Shown: positions 1 to 6,553 of the stretch, one piece after another
Layout: each line of letters begins with the position of its first letter
Position numbering within the stretch: position 1 is the stretch's first letter
The notes under the pieces: model-generated
The model's input: the letters and a program-made list of their open reading frames with translations, nothing else
Databases searched by the model: none
Told to the model about the DNA's origin: nothing
Position numbers and translations under genes: made by a program
IMG/VR virus record: IMGVR_UViG_3300009154_003029
Coordinates: 1-27,545 of that record
DNA length: 27,545 nucleotides
Reading direction: 5' to 3' (one strand)
Origin: a virus

Positions 1-78
1 ATGACTGCAACTACTCTTTTTACAAATGGTAGCAATACTGTTTATGTAATACCCACAACTCAAAACTTTTACACATAA
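1..78 (+). CDS. 25-aa ORF or 3' end of an upstream virion gene
   Basis: The frame is open from the first base and ends in TAA at 76-78, sharing its last A with the ATG of the next gene (TAATG overlap). The peptide is short, Thr/Asn/Tyr-rich and unlike any family I recognise. The window begins exactly at an ATG, so it cannot be decided whether this is a complete 25-aa peptide or the end of a longer protein. Its base composition is AT-rich, like the following gene and unlike the GC-rich rest. Confidence 0.35.
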   Translation: MTATTLFTNGSNTVYVIPTTQNFYT

Positions 79-878
79 TGCAAACTTTTTTTCAGATAGA
101 TTCAGATGGTTTGCTTACTCAAGCTATTCAGGTAGATGATTCTGATTGTTTGGATGGAAATGATAATTTTTCTAAATCTATAGGATCTAAATATTGTCAA
201 AGTCTGCTTGGTGGAGAATGGGTTTGCTTTATTGAAAAAGAAAATCCTTTTGTTTATCCCGCTGTTGGGATGTTTTATTTGAATGGGAATTTATATAAAG
301 ACAAAGAAAACATAGGAATTTCTCCAAAACCGACAACATTTCTTAACCTTCCAAACAAAACAAGTTATCTTGTTTTATTGAGAAATGCCACTTCCTTATT
401 TACTAATCTAATATCACAAACGTATTTTGGAGGGGCAAGAAGGCAAGACCTTCCATATTCAAATACTCCTATTGGAGATATTCATGCAATTGTTAGAAAT
501 CCAATAGATCGTTTTGTTTCTTCATACGCATTAAATTTATGTTCTATTCAGGATAAAATGACGCAGGATGAGTTCATTGATTGGCTAATCAATCAAAATC
601 CAAGTTCGCTAGATCGTCATTTTAAGCCACAGACAACAACAATTGGTGATACAAACGGAGTGATATACCACGATTTTTCCAAAGATTTGAATCCTTTGGC
701 AACAATATTCGGATTGGAAACTCCATTGCCTGTCGTTAATTCAACTGATCCGTCCACCAAGCCAGTTCTTACCGATGAGCAGATCACAAAACTCCAAGCG
801 TATTACGCTTCAGACGTTGATCTTTACAATCAGGTAAAATCAGGAACTGGATCTATCTCCGTTTCTTTCAAGCAATGA
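78..878 (+). CDS. Tail-like domain fused to a sulfotransferase-like domain
   Basis: This 266-aa protein appears to have two parts. Residues 1-85 are short beta-type segments around GGEWVCF and resemble the small domains common in phage tail-associated proteins (weak resemblance). Residues 95-255 look like the Sulfotransfer_2 family, which moves sulfate from PAPS to sugars. VRNPIDRFVSSY at 139-150 fits the 3'-phosphate-binding motif, DRHFKPQ at 179-185 fits the D-H-W-x-P-Q motif, and YYASDVDLY at 242-250 fits the conserved C-terminal end. The 5'-phosphosulfate loop, perhaps LRNATSLFTNL at 101-111, is poorly conserved, so activity is uncertain. The gene is strikingly AT-rich against its neighbours, suggesting recent acquisition. 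It overlaps the next gene by ATGA. Inference: it may sulfate virion or host-surface glycans; a plain tail protein is the alternative. Confidence 0.6.
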   Translation: MQTFFQIDSDGLLTQAIQVDDSDCLDGNDNFSKSIGSKYCQSLLGGEWVCFIEKENPFVYPAVGMFYLNGNLYKDKENIGISPKPTTFLNLPNKTSYLVLLRNATSLFTNLISQTYFGGARRQDLPYSNTPIGDIHAIVRNPIDRFVSSYALNLCSIQDKMTQDEFIDWLINQNPSSLDRHFKPQTTTIGDTNGVIYHDFSKDLNPLATIFGLETPLPVVNSTDPSTKPVLTDEQITKLQAYYASDVDLYNQVKSGTGSISVSFKQ

Positions 879-1102
879 AAAAACTCCTAGCCGACCTCTG
901 GCTCCTCATCAAAGCGTATCCAATCGCTAAAGCCCGTGTATTAGCTCACAACGAGAGCAAATACATCGGCACAGTTAGGATGCAGATCGCCTACAACGAG
1001 ACCCGCACCGAGCTGGTCAAGCGCGGAATCCTGGAAGAGGCCCAAATCACCGGCGCGGTGGTCATGGTGGCGGTGGGGCTGGCCTATCTGCTCAATCGCT
1101 GA
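875..1102 (+). CDS. Small C-terminally anchored membrane protein
   Basis: This 75-aa protein starts with ATG overlapping the previous stop (ATGA), which implies translational coupling. A basic amphipathic N-terminus is followed by a helical middle and one hydrophobic segment near the C-terminus (ITGAVVMVAVGLAYLL, about residues 58-73). I do not recognise the family. Its position before the lysis module and its single membrane segment allow an accessory lysis or envelope role, but nothing in the sequence proves it. Base composition shifts from AT-rich to GC-rich within this gene, marking the edge of the AT-rich block. Confidence 0.6.
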   Translation: MKKLLADLWLLIKAYPIAKARVLAHNESKYIGTVRMQIAYNETRTELVKRGILEEAQITGAVVMVAVGLAYLLNR

Positions 1103-1136
1103 CTCAGGTCTCGGGGTTCAGGTCTCTCGGCCCATT

Positions 1137-1181
1137 TCCCCCATTAAGCTGGACCTGCCGGTGTCGTATCCTCGCCGCATG
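1137..1181 (+). promoter_or_regulatory. Late promoter copy 1, leaderless type
   Basis: This is the first of three near-identical 45-bp elements. It reads TCCCCCATTAAGCT, then a variable stretch, then CGGTGTC, then a -10-like TATCCT. The -35-like TTAAGC (1144-1149) and TATCCT (1167-1172) are separated by exactly 17 bp. Counting seven bases from the -10 puts +1 on the A of the ATG at 1179, so a transcript would be leaderless. Two TCAGGTCTC direct repeats lie upstream (1104-1112 and 1118-1126). Promoter activity is inferred from the threefold conservation and spacing. Confidence 0.6.
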
Positions 1182-1457
1182 AACGTCTACTCCCAGATGA
1201 AGTCGTCGGGCATCGGCTCCGTCGTCACCAATGCCTCGACGCCTACCGCCCTGGCTGCCCAAATCGCCACCCGCGTGATCGTTTCCAACACGGCCACGGG
1301 TGCTGTCCCCGTCACGGTGACCCAGTCCGGATCCTCGGCTGGGATCACGATCCCGGCCAACGCGGTCTTCACTTTCAATGGTATCCGCGATGCTTCGGTC
1401 CTCTCCGTCCAGGCTTCATCCGGCACGCCCACCGTCTCCTACCGCTGGGAACATTAA
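1179..1457 (+). CDS. Small beta-rich virion protein (decoration or tail type)
   Basis: This 92-aa protein is rich in Val, Thr, Ser and Ala in alternating patterns (RVIVSNTATGAVPVTVTQ, AVFTFNGIRDASVLSVQA), as expected for a beta-sandwich structural or decoration protein. I recognise no specific family. An in-frame GTG at 1161 would add six residues but lies inside the promoter-like element. The ATG at 1179 coincides with the predicted transcription start, so I prefer a leaderless start there. No Shine-Dalgarno sequence is present for either choice. The lysis genes follow within 10 bp. Confidence 0.6.
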   Translation: MNVYSQMKSSGIGSVVTNASTPTALAAQIATRVIVSNTATGAVPVTVTQSGSSAGITIPANAVFTFNGIRDASVLSVQASSGTPTVSYRWEH

Positions 1458-1464
1458 TTCCCTG

Positions 1465-1692
1465 ATGAGCGCCGATGAGGTCTCAGCGCTAAGGGAGGAC
1501 ATCGCGACCCTCCGCGCCATCGTGGAGGAGCGGGCGCGCTCGGCCTCGGGCAATGCAGCCATGCTCAAGACGATCGGTGCCGCAGTGCTGATCCAGATCG
1601 TCATGTCGGTCTACATCGCCGGGCAGAAGACGCAGATGCTCGACAGGCTTCAACAGGATGTGGTCGCCATCCAAAAACGACTCGACAAATGA
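1465..1692 (+). CDS. XhlA-like membrane coiled-coil protein (lysis module)
   Basis: This 75-aa protein has an N-terminal heptad-like helix (SALREDIATLRAIVEE), one transmembrane segment (about residues 34-53, IGAAVLIQIVMSVYIAG) and a second coiled coil (MLDRLQQDVVAIQKRL). Short coiled-coil/TM proteins of this architecture (hemolysin XhlA type) sit beside holins and endolysins. The ATG is immediately preceded by a CCCTG context without an SD. The stop overlaps the next gene by ATGA, so it is probably co-translated with the spanin. An i-spanin-like role is an alternative. The architecture is seen directly; the function comes from context. Confidence 0.6.
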   Translation: MSADEVSALREDIATLRAIVEERARSASGNAAMLKTIGAAVLIQIVMSVYIAGQKTQMLDRLQQDVVAIQKRLDK

Positions 1693-2267
1693 GGCTCTTC
1701 CTTCTCTCCCTTCTTGGCCTAGTCACCGGGTGCGCGTCGCACCCGAAGATGCCGCAGACCTTCACCCCTCCGGCAGTCTCGGGAGTTGCGGCACCGGTCC
1801 AGCGCACCCGCATGGAGGTCAGCACGGCGACAGCCGACCTCGAGAAGCTGGCACCCCATGTCGATGAGGATGGGAAGATCCAACTGGCCGCGCTGAGAGA
1901 GTCACTCCGCTCTGCCAAGACCGCCAGTGAGCAAGCACAGGCAGGACTCATCGCCTATGCCACCCAGGTCGATGCCCAGACCAAGTCACTGAATGCCGCC
2001 GTCGAGGATCGCAATGCCGCCGTGGCCGCCTCCGAGAAGTGGCACTTGCAGGCTCACAACAATGCCCGCGAGCGGGATGTCATCCTGATCCTCTTTGCGG
2101 CCGCCGTCTCCTTCTGGATCGGCACCATGGTTGCCGGTGAGATCCTGAGGAACTTTCCAGCCCCCTGGTCCTTCCTTGCCGCCGGGGGTCTCTACCTCGG
2201 GGTCGGGATCGCCGCCTACTCGGCCGGGCGATTCCTCCTGCACGCGGCCAGCCGTTTGATCCCATAG
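1689..2267 (+). CDS. Unimolecular-spanin-like lipoprotein with C-terminal TM segments
   Basis: This 192-aa protein begins with a lipoprotein signal (MRLFLLSLLGLVTGCAS, lipobox LVTGC, lipidated Cys at residue 15). A long Ala/Glu/Lys-rich coiled coil follows at about residues 45-125, then two strongly hydrophobic segments near the C-terminus (about 130-150 and 160-180). A lipid-anchored N-terminus joined by a coiled coil to inner-membrane helices is the layout of u-spanins, which fuse inner and outer membranes in the last step of lysis of Gram-negative hosts. T1 gp11 has one C-terminal TM, so the second is a variation. It overlaps the preceding gene by ATGA and precedes the holin and endolysin. 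It implies a diderm host. Confidence 0.65.
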   Translation: MRLFLLSLLGLVTGCASHPKMPQTFTPPAVSGVAAPVQRTRMEVSTATADLEKLAPHVDEDGKIQLAALRESLRSAKTASEQAQAGLIAYATQVDAQTKSLNAAVEDRNAAVAASEKWHLQAHNNARERDVILILFAAAVSFWIGTMVAGEILRNFPAPWSFLAAGGLYLGVGIAAYSAGRFLLHAASRLIP

Positions 2268-2295
2268 GGGAAAAGGATGAAACCCGAAACCTGAA

Positions 2296-2541
2296 ATGAC
2301 CGAATGGATCAAGCGAGTGCTTTCGGAAGCTAACGCCACGCCTTCCAGCGTGCGGGTGGCCCTGCTCTGCATCGTGTCGGTGATTGTGGGTGTGGTGATC
2401 TACTGCGTGGTGCGTCACATCCTGACCCATGAGCCCTTCGATCTCGGGCCCAACCTGACCAACCTCCTCTCGGTCACGATTGGCTCCCTTTCCGCTGCGA
2501 AGTTGGGAAGCAAGTTTGGAGAGCAGCCCCCTCAGTCCTAA
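2296..2541 (+). CDS. Holin-like small membrane protein
   Basis: This 81-aa protein has a charged N-terminus (MTEWIKRVLSEANATPSSVR), a long hydrophobic helix (VALLCIVSVIVGVVIYCVV, residues 21-39), a polar loop and a second weaker hydrophobic stretch (NLTNLLSVTIGSLSAAKLG) ending in a K/F/E-type tail. This matches small phage holin-like proteins found just before endolysin genes. The start lies within a GAAACCC/GAAACCT/GAAATGA heptamer run (2279-2299) and has no SD. Its position between the spanin and the GH108 endolysin supports timing of lysis through inner-membrane holes. Confidence 0.65.
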   Translation: MTEWIKRVLSEANATPSSVRVALLCIVSVIVGVVIYCVVRHILTHEPFDLGPNLTNLLSVTIGSLSAAKLGSKFGEQPPQS

Positions 2542-2580
2542 TAGCCTAACAACCTTCAGCCCTCAGCCTTTCCCCCTCCC

Positions 2581-3153
2581 ATGACAATCGCCGAGATCAT
2601 CGCCGCCGCCGCCGACCAGACGGCCAACTTCCGCAAGGCTCTCGCATGGGTGCTCAAGGCCGAATGCGAGTTCCTGCATGACGGGGTGACGATCCGCAAC
2701 GAGAACGTGGCCGGAGATGCCGGTGGGCTGACCTTTGCCGGGATCGATCAGCGATCCCACCCTGAGTTCAACTACGCGGCCCCCCTTCCTCATGAGGTCG
2801 CTCAGACCTATCTCCATGCCTACTGGCAGCCACTCCGCTGCTCGGAGCTCCCGCCGCCACTCGCCATTGTCCTCTTTGCCCAGGGGGTGAATCAGGGGGT
2901 GGGGGCCGTTGCCCGGATGGTCCAGCTGGCCCTCAATGATTACGGATCGCACCTGACCATCGATGGCGACATCGGCACCAATACCTTGCAGGCAGCCTTG
3001 AAGGTGCCCGATAGCGACGGCCTTGCCATGGCGTTCCTGGCCAAGTCCCGCCGCCGTTACCTTGAGCGGGTGGCCGAGCGGCCCGACCAGGAGAAGTTCC
3101 TCCATGGGTGGCTGGCCCGGATCGACGCCCTCAAACGGGAAATCGCGGCCTGA
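2581..3153 (+). CDS. Endolysin, GH108 lysozyme with C-terminal PG-binding domain
   Basis: This 190-aa protein matches the GH108 muramidase layout. A helical N-terminus leads to KAECEF, where E28 aligns with the catalytic Glu of the family's EGG-type motif. It continues as NVAGDAGGLTFAGIDQR, the equivalent of the family's D-x-GG-x-T-x-x-GI segment. Residues about 95-180 resemble the peptidoglycan-binding domain paired with GH108 (LTIDGDIGTNTLQAAL). It should cleave the glycan backbone of peptidoglycan after holin opening. No signal peptide is visible. The length is typical. The ATG is preceded by a C/T-rich tract and a CTTCAGC/CCTCAGC heptamer pair at 2554-2567, not by an SD. Confidence 0.85.
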   Translation: MTIAEIIAAAADQTANFRKALAWVLKAECEFLHDGVTIRNENVAGDAGGLTFAGIDQRSHPEFNYAAPLPHEVAQTYLHAYWQPLRCSELPPPLAIVLFAQGVNQGVGAVARMVQLALNDYGSHLTIDGDIGTNTLQAALKVPDSDGLAMAFLAKSRRRYLERVAERPDQEKFLHGWLARIDALKREIAA

Positions 3154-3177
3154 TTCCCATTTATCCCCTTCATCCCT

Positions 3178-5292
3178 GTGAGTAATTCCCCTCTCTCCTC
3201 CCCGATCGTCCGTGACGGCGACACCGCTTTCCTCGGCATTCAGTCCCGCCGCAACCCGCTGACCATTCCCTCCGGCTACCTTCAGGTCGCCCAGAATATC
3301 CGGCTCGATCGCGGCATTGCCCAGACCCGCAAGGGTGCCAAGCGCCTTGCGGCGGGCATCTCGGTGGGATCCACGCCGGTGACGGTCCCCTTCACTCTTC
3401 ATGGCGGGGATCCGGTGACCTCGATCACTCAGTCCTCCAATGTGGCCACGGTCACGACTGCTTCGCCCCATGGACTAGGCTCCAATGGCTCGCAATTCTA
3501 TGTCGAGATCGCCGGAGTCACCGGTGCCACGGCCTCGGCCTACAATGGGAAATTCACGGTGACGATCACGGGTACTTCGACCTTCACCTACAATGTCTCG
3601 GGATCACCGGCCTCCAATCCTCCCGGGACAATCACCTGGGCATGGCCGCTCCTGCTCACCAACTACTCGGGCGGTCTCTTCGGTGCCGGGGTCTACTCCT
3701 CTCCCCGCTACGACTACGCCAACGAATACATCGTGCTTTGCGGGCCTTCGAGCGCCTACCTCTACCGTCAGGGTTCTAGCCTTCTGAGTCTGAGTTACCC
3801 CGTCACCCCGATCACCGAGCAGATCCTGCCCGGCGACATCGTCAATACCCTGCAGGCATTCGACCGCTTGTACCTTTTCCGCTGGCGGCCCTCCGACCTT
3901 CAGCAGAAGGTGACTTCCATCACCCAATCCAGCGGCACGGCCACGGTGACGACACCTGTTGCCCATGGTTACGCGGTCGGCGAGGTGGTCCGACTGTCGG
4001 GAAGTGACCAGAGCGGGTTCAATCTCGACGCGGTCATTGCCACGGTGCCGACCACCACGACCTTCACGGTGGCCGTGCCGAGTGCCACTTCGGCCAACAC
4101 TTCGACCAGTCTCTTTGCCCAGCGGGTGCAATTCCCGCTCGTCTGGGATGGGGTCACTTCCGAATTCGCCCGCGTCCCGACCGGAACCTCCCCACTCGGC
4201 CCGACCTATTCGCGGATGGTTTCCCCGACCAATGGCATCTGCGCCTACTATAACAATCAGGTCGTGATCTGCAACAGCCGCGACACCCTGCTCATCTCCG
4301 ACGTGCTCGATCCCGACACCTACGATCCGATGCTCAAGGGATTCCGGACTAATACGGGATCCAACGACTACTTGGTCGCCCTTCATCCTTATGCCAACCG
4401 CCAGCTTGTCGCTTTCCTTCGCAAAAGCATCTACCTCGGGACGCTTGTGCTGGCGGCGGATGGTGTCTCCATCGATACGGCCCAGTCCAGTCTTGAGCTC
4501 CTGACCAATGAGGTCGGGTGCGCGGCCAGGATGACGGTGGCCACGGCCGGAACCTACATTTATTTCCTAGCCGATCAGGGCGTCTACCGACTCGACAATA
4601 GCCAGATCGATCTGGCTCTGCGTGGCAACACGCTTCCGCTTTCCGAGCCGATTGCAGACATCTTCTCAACGATCAACCAATCGGCCGTGGGCACCTCCAA
4701 TGCGGTCTATTTCAACAACCGCTATTATCTGGCGGTCCCGACCGGCAATGCCACCTCGCCCAACACCCTGCTGATCTACAACCAGCTCAACGAGGCATGG
4801 GAATCGGTCGACACCAATCTCCCCGCCCTCGACCGGCTTGTGGTCAGTGATTACGGGACGACCCGCCGCCTCTTTGTAGCGTCGAATACCGGGGCGGTCT
4901 TTCTCCTCGAGGAGTATGACAGTTCCAGTGACGACACCGGCACCGGCAGTGCCCAAGCGACGGTCAGTGGCGTCATCACGACACGCCGCTACTTCTACGG
5001 ACAGCTTGCACGCAAGCGCCTGGGAAATGTGGCGGTCTCGGCCTACTTGCCTGCCGGAACCACAGTCGATGTGGCTGCGGTCACGACCGATCCGGACAAC
5101 ACGACCCACATTGCCACGGTCACCAACTCCGGGGTGGACAATGACTACACCATTCGCGCCCCGATCCGCCGTCCCGGCACCTACCTCGACCTGACCGTCA
5201 CCACCAGCGGTGGGCGGCCCACCATCCGAGCCGTCTCCGCCGACGCCACAATCCCGGCCGACACATCACGACTCGCACGCACCGAGTCGTGA
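3178..5292 (+). CDS. Large virion protein with Ig-like inserts (tail or neck)
   Basis: This 704-aa protein starts at a GTG preceded by a pyrimidine-rich tract. The N-terminus (DTAFLGIQSRRNPLTIPSG, then QNIRLDRGIAQTRKGAKRL) is typical of a family of phage virion proteins found with podovirus-like tails. Two copies of a module beginning VTSITQSS and continuing with TVTT...HG lie at about residues 81-155 and 244-305. These resemble the beta-sandwich inserts common in phage tails. The remainder alternates short beta strands (YLVALHPYANRQLVAFL, YIYFLADQGVYRL, YYLAVPTGN), suggesting a beta-propeller-like body. I expect a tail-tube, neck or hub component; the exact role is not readable. It is flanked downstream by GCTGAAG heptamers. 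Confidence 0.6.
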   Translation: MSNSPLSSPIVRDGDTAFLGIQSRRNPLTIPSGYLQVAQNIRLDRGIAQTRKGAKRLAAGISVGSTPVTVPFTLHGGDPVTSITQSSNVATVTTASPHGLGSNGSQFYVEIAGVTGATASAYNGKFTVTITGTSTFTYNVSGSPASNPPGTITWAWPLLLTNYSGGLFGAGVYSSPRYDYANEYIVLCGPSSAYLYRQGSSLLSLSYPVTPITEQILPGDIVNTLQAFDRLYLFRWRPSDLQQKVTSITQSSGTATVTTPVAHGYAVGEVVRLSGSDQSGFNLDAVIATVPTTTTFTVAVPSATSANTSTSLFAQRVQFPLVWDGVTSEFARVPTGTSPLGPTYSRMVSPTNGICAYYNNQVVICNSRDTLLISDVLDPDTYDPMLKGFRTNTGSNDYLVALHPYANRQLVAFLRKSIYLGTLVLAADGVSIDTAQSSLELLTNEVGCAARMTVATAGTYIYFLADQGVYRLDNSQIDLALRGNTLPLSEPIADIFSTINQSAVGTSNAVYFNNRYYLAVPTGNATSPNTLLIYNQLNEAWESVDTNLPALDRLVVSDYGTTRRLFVASNTGAVFLLEEYDSSSDDTGTGSAQATVSGVITTRRYFYGQLARKRLGNVAVSAYLPAGTTVDVAAVTTDPDNTTHIATVTNSGVDNDYTIRAPIRRPGTYLDLTVTTSGGRPTIRAVSADATIPADTSRLARTES

Positions 5293-5295
5293 TAG

Positions 5296-5316
5296 GCTGA
5301 AGGCTGAAAGCTCAGG
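5296..5316 (+). repeat. Heptamer tandem repeat, GCTGAAG type
   Basis: Three adjacent 7-bp units, GCTGAAG, GCTGAAA and GCTCAGG, start four bases after the stop codon of the large virion gene. They are the reverse complement of the CTTCAGC family seen at other spacers. They lie just upstream of promoter copy 2. Confidence 0.6.
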
Positions 5317-5337
5317 TCTCATCCCTCGCTCCTGAAT

Positions 5338-5382
5338 TCCCCCATTAAGCTGGGGGTGTCGGTGCCTTATCCTTCCTCCATG
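5338..5382 (+). promoter_or_regulatory. Late promoter copy 2, leaderless type
   Basis: Second copy of the 45-bp element: TCCCCCATTAAGCT, a variable stretch, CGGTGCC and TATCCT. TTAAGC (5345-5350) and TATCCT (5368-5373) are 17 bp apart, and an ATG begins at 5380, seven bases after the -10, exactly as in the other copies. A CTCAGGTCTC element lies upstream at 5311-5320, as at copy 1. The ATG opens a 16-codon leader that ends in the start codon of the tail-fibre gene. Confidence 0.6.
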
Positions 5383-5430
5383 TTGACGGGTTTCATCCTT
5401 CATCCTTCATCCTTCATCCTTTTCCCCTAA
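5380..5430 (+). CDS. Candidate 16-aa leaderless leader peptide
   Basis: The ATG at the predicted +1 of promoter copy 2 opens MLTGFILHPSSFILFP, which stops with TAA at 5428-5430 and shares its last A with the ATG of the tail-fibre gene (TAATG). Most of its codons are made of TTCATCC heptamers. Inference: ribosomes load on the leaderless ATG, translate the leader and re-initiate on the fibre gene. It is too short for family evidence. Confidence 0.35.
   Translation: MLTGFILHPSSFILFP
5392..5419 (+). repeat. Heptamer tandem repeat, TTCATCC x4
   Basis: Four perfect head-to-tail copies of TTCATCC run from 5392 to 5419, followed by a TTTTCCCC pyrimidine tract and the TAATG start of the tail-fibre gene. 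A sister array of the same unit is at 15043-15070, before another late gene. Confidence 0.9.
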
Positions 5431-6146
5431 TGGCCAACGTCACCCCCGGCTACACTTTCGTCAACAACGAGACCGTCACCCCTGCCAAACTCAATAACCT
5501 GGCGGACTTAGCCACCGTGACCGCGATTGTCAATGCCGACCTCGACGCGGCTGCAGCCATCGCCGACACCAAGTTGGCCACCATTGCCACCGCTGGGAAG
5601 GTTTCCAACAGCGCCACCACGGCCACCAGCGCCAACACGGCCTCGGCCATCGTGACACGGGATGCGAGCGGGAATTTCTCGGCGGGGACGATCACGGCCT
5701 CACTAAACGGGAATGCTACGAGCGCCACCACGGCCACCACGGCCACCACGGCCACCACGGCCACCACGGCATCCTCCTGTTCGGGCAATGCGGCCACCGC
5801 ATCGGCGGCTCAATCAACCTCCACGTTGGCAAAGATCACGGCCAATGCGTGGGCACGATTTGACGGGACGGGAACTGGCTCAGGAACTGTCACGCCGAGT
5901 TCGTTTGGATGTTCCGTTTCTCGTACAGCCACAGGCACGTTCACGGTGACATTCTCATCCGCCCAGCCGGATGCCTATTACAGCGTGATTGTCACTGGAG
6001 GAGTGGGGAACAACAGGCCGATTGTTTGGAACGTCTCAAGCCAGACGACCGCTTCGTTTGTAATTACGAGCTACGACGCAACAACTGCTGCCCCAACCGT
6101 ACGAGAAGGAGCGGCAGCTACCTCCTTTGTCGTTTTCGGAAACTGA
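5430..6146 (+). CDS. Tail fibre-like protein with low-complexity shaft
   Basis: This 238-aa protein has an N-terminal segment (TFVNNETVTPAKLNNLAD) and early region resembling phage tail-fibre N-terminal parts. Residues about 50-130 are dominated by Ala, Thr, Ser and Asn with repeated ATT units (SATTATTATT), the composition of a fibrous trimeric shaft. A beta-rich C-terminal domain at about 145-238 (FTVTFSSAQPDAYYSVIVTG) probably ends the fibre and may contact the receptor or the next fibre part. The ATG overlaps the leader peptide stop, and its own stop overlaps the next gene (TGATG). A 9-bp satellite underlies the shaft. Confidence 0.7.
   Translation: MANVTPGYTFVNNETVTPAKLNNLADLATVTAIVNADLDAAAAIADTKLATIATAGKVSNSATTATSANTASAIVTRDASGNFSAGTITASLNGNATSATTATTATTATTATTASSCSGNAATASAAQSTSTLAKITANAWARFDGTGTGSGTVTPSSFGCSVSRTATGTFTVTFSSAQPDAYYSVIVTGGVGNNRPIVWNVSSQTTASFVITSYDATTAAPTVREGAAATSFVVFGN
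5724..5768 (+). repeat. 9-bp satellite GCCACCACG x5 in the fibre gene
   Basis: Five perfect copies of GCCACCACG encode (A/T)TT units of the fibre shaft. Since 9 is a multiple of three, gain or loss of copies changes shaft length without a frameshift. A degenerate relative occurs around 5612-5640. Confidence 0.9.
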
Positions 6147-6541
6147 TGTTTGCATGGGAGACCGCACGCACATGGTGGGAGGAGCATTCGACCGAACCCT
6201 TCGAGACGCGGCTGGGTTGGCACTTCTCCTGTGGGCTGGTCTACTCCTCCCCGTCGGCCTTCCTGCTGGCCTCGGAGGTCTCGTGGGATCCGGTCTCTCG
6301 GGCAATCCTTCAGACTTCAGACTTCAGACTTCAGCCTTTGCACAACGCCTGGTTCCTCGAACTGGCCGTCTCTCAGGGAGCTCCGCTCTGCCTCTTCATG
6401 CAGATCGCACCGCGTCCGCACGACTGGATTCTCTTCCGGAGGAACAACGGGTTCAGAATCCATGCCTACCGCTGGGCTCGCATGGCCCGGCGACTAAAGT
6501 TCTCCCCAACTCCCATCTTCAGCCTTCAGCCTTCAGTCTAA
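6146..6541 (+). CDS. Trp-rich virion-region protein with in-frame heptamer insert
   Basis: This 131-aa protein starts at an ATG overlapping the fibre stop (TGATG). It is rich in Trp, Phe, Arg and His (MFAWETARTWWEEHSTEP, APRPHDWILFRRN, HAYRWARMARRLKF) and probably compact. I do not recognise the family; a fibre-associated, chaperone or assembly role is inferred from position only. The segment LQTSDFRLQ at about residues 55-63 is encoded by four CTTCAG(A/C) heptamers. The C-terminus (SPTPIFSLQPSV) is likewise made of heptamer repeats. The repeats thus invade the coding sequence. An alternative frame covering 6127-6549 gives a less protein-like sequence and was not chosen. Confidence 0.6.
   Translation: MFAWETARTWWEEHSTEPFETRLGWHFSCGLVYSSPSAFLLASEVSWDPVSRAILQTSDFRLQPLHNAWFLELAVSQGAPLCLFMQIAPRPHDWILFRRNNGFRIHAYRWARMARRLKFSPTPIFSLQPSV
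6308..6335 (+). repeat. Heptamer tandem repeat CTTCAGA/C x4, inside a gene
   Basis: Three copies of CTTCAGA and one CTTCAGC run head to tail inside the 131-aa gene, in the same orientation as the intergenic arrays. The flanking residues read as ordinary protein, which suggests the array was inserted or expanded in place. Confidence 0.9.
6517..6537 (+). repeat. Heptamer tandem repeat CTTCAGC x3
   Basis: CTTCAGC, CTTCAGC and CTTCAGT lie at the very end of the 131-aa gene, just before its stop and 16 bp before the next start codon. They belong to the same family as the arrays at 2554 and 8895. Confidence 0.85.
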
Positions 6542-6553
6542 CTACCTAAAATT

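Noticed and set aside
6127-6549. Alternative 140-aa frame over the 131-aa gene
   Set aside because: The chosen frame begins at a TGATG overlap and gives a Trp/Arg-rich protein; the alternative is leucine/serine-rich and has no start signal.
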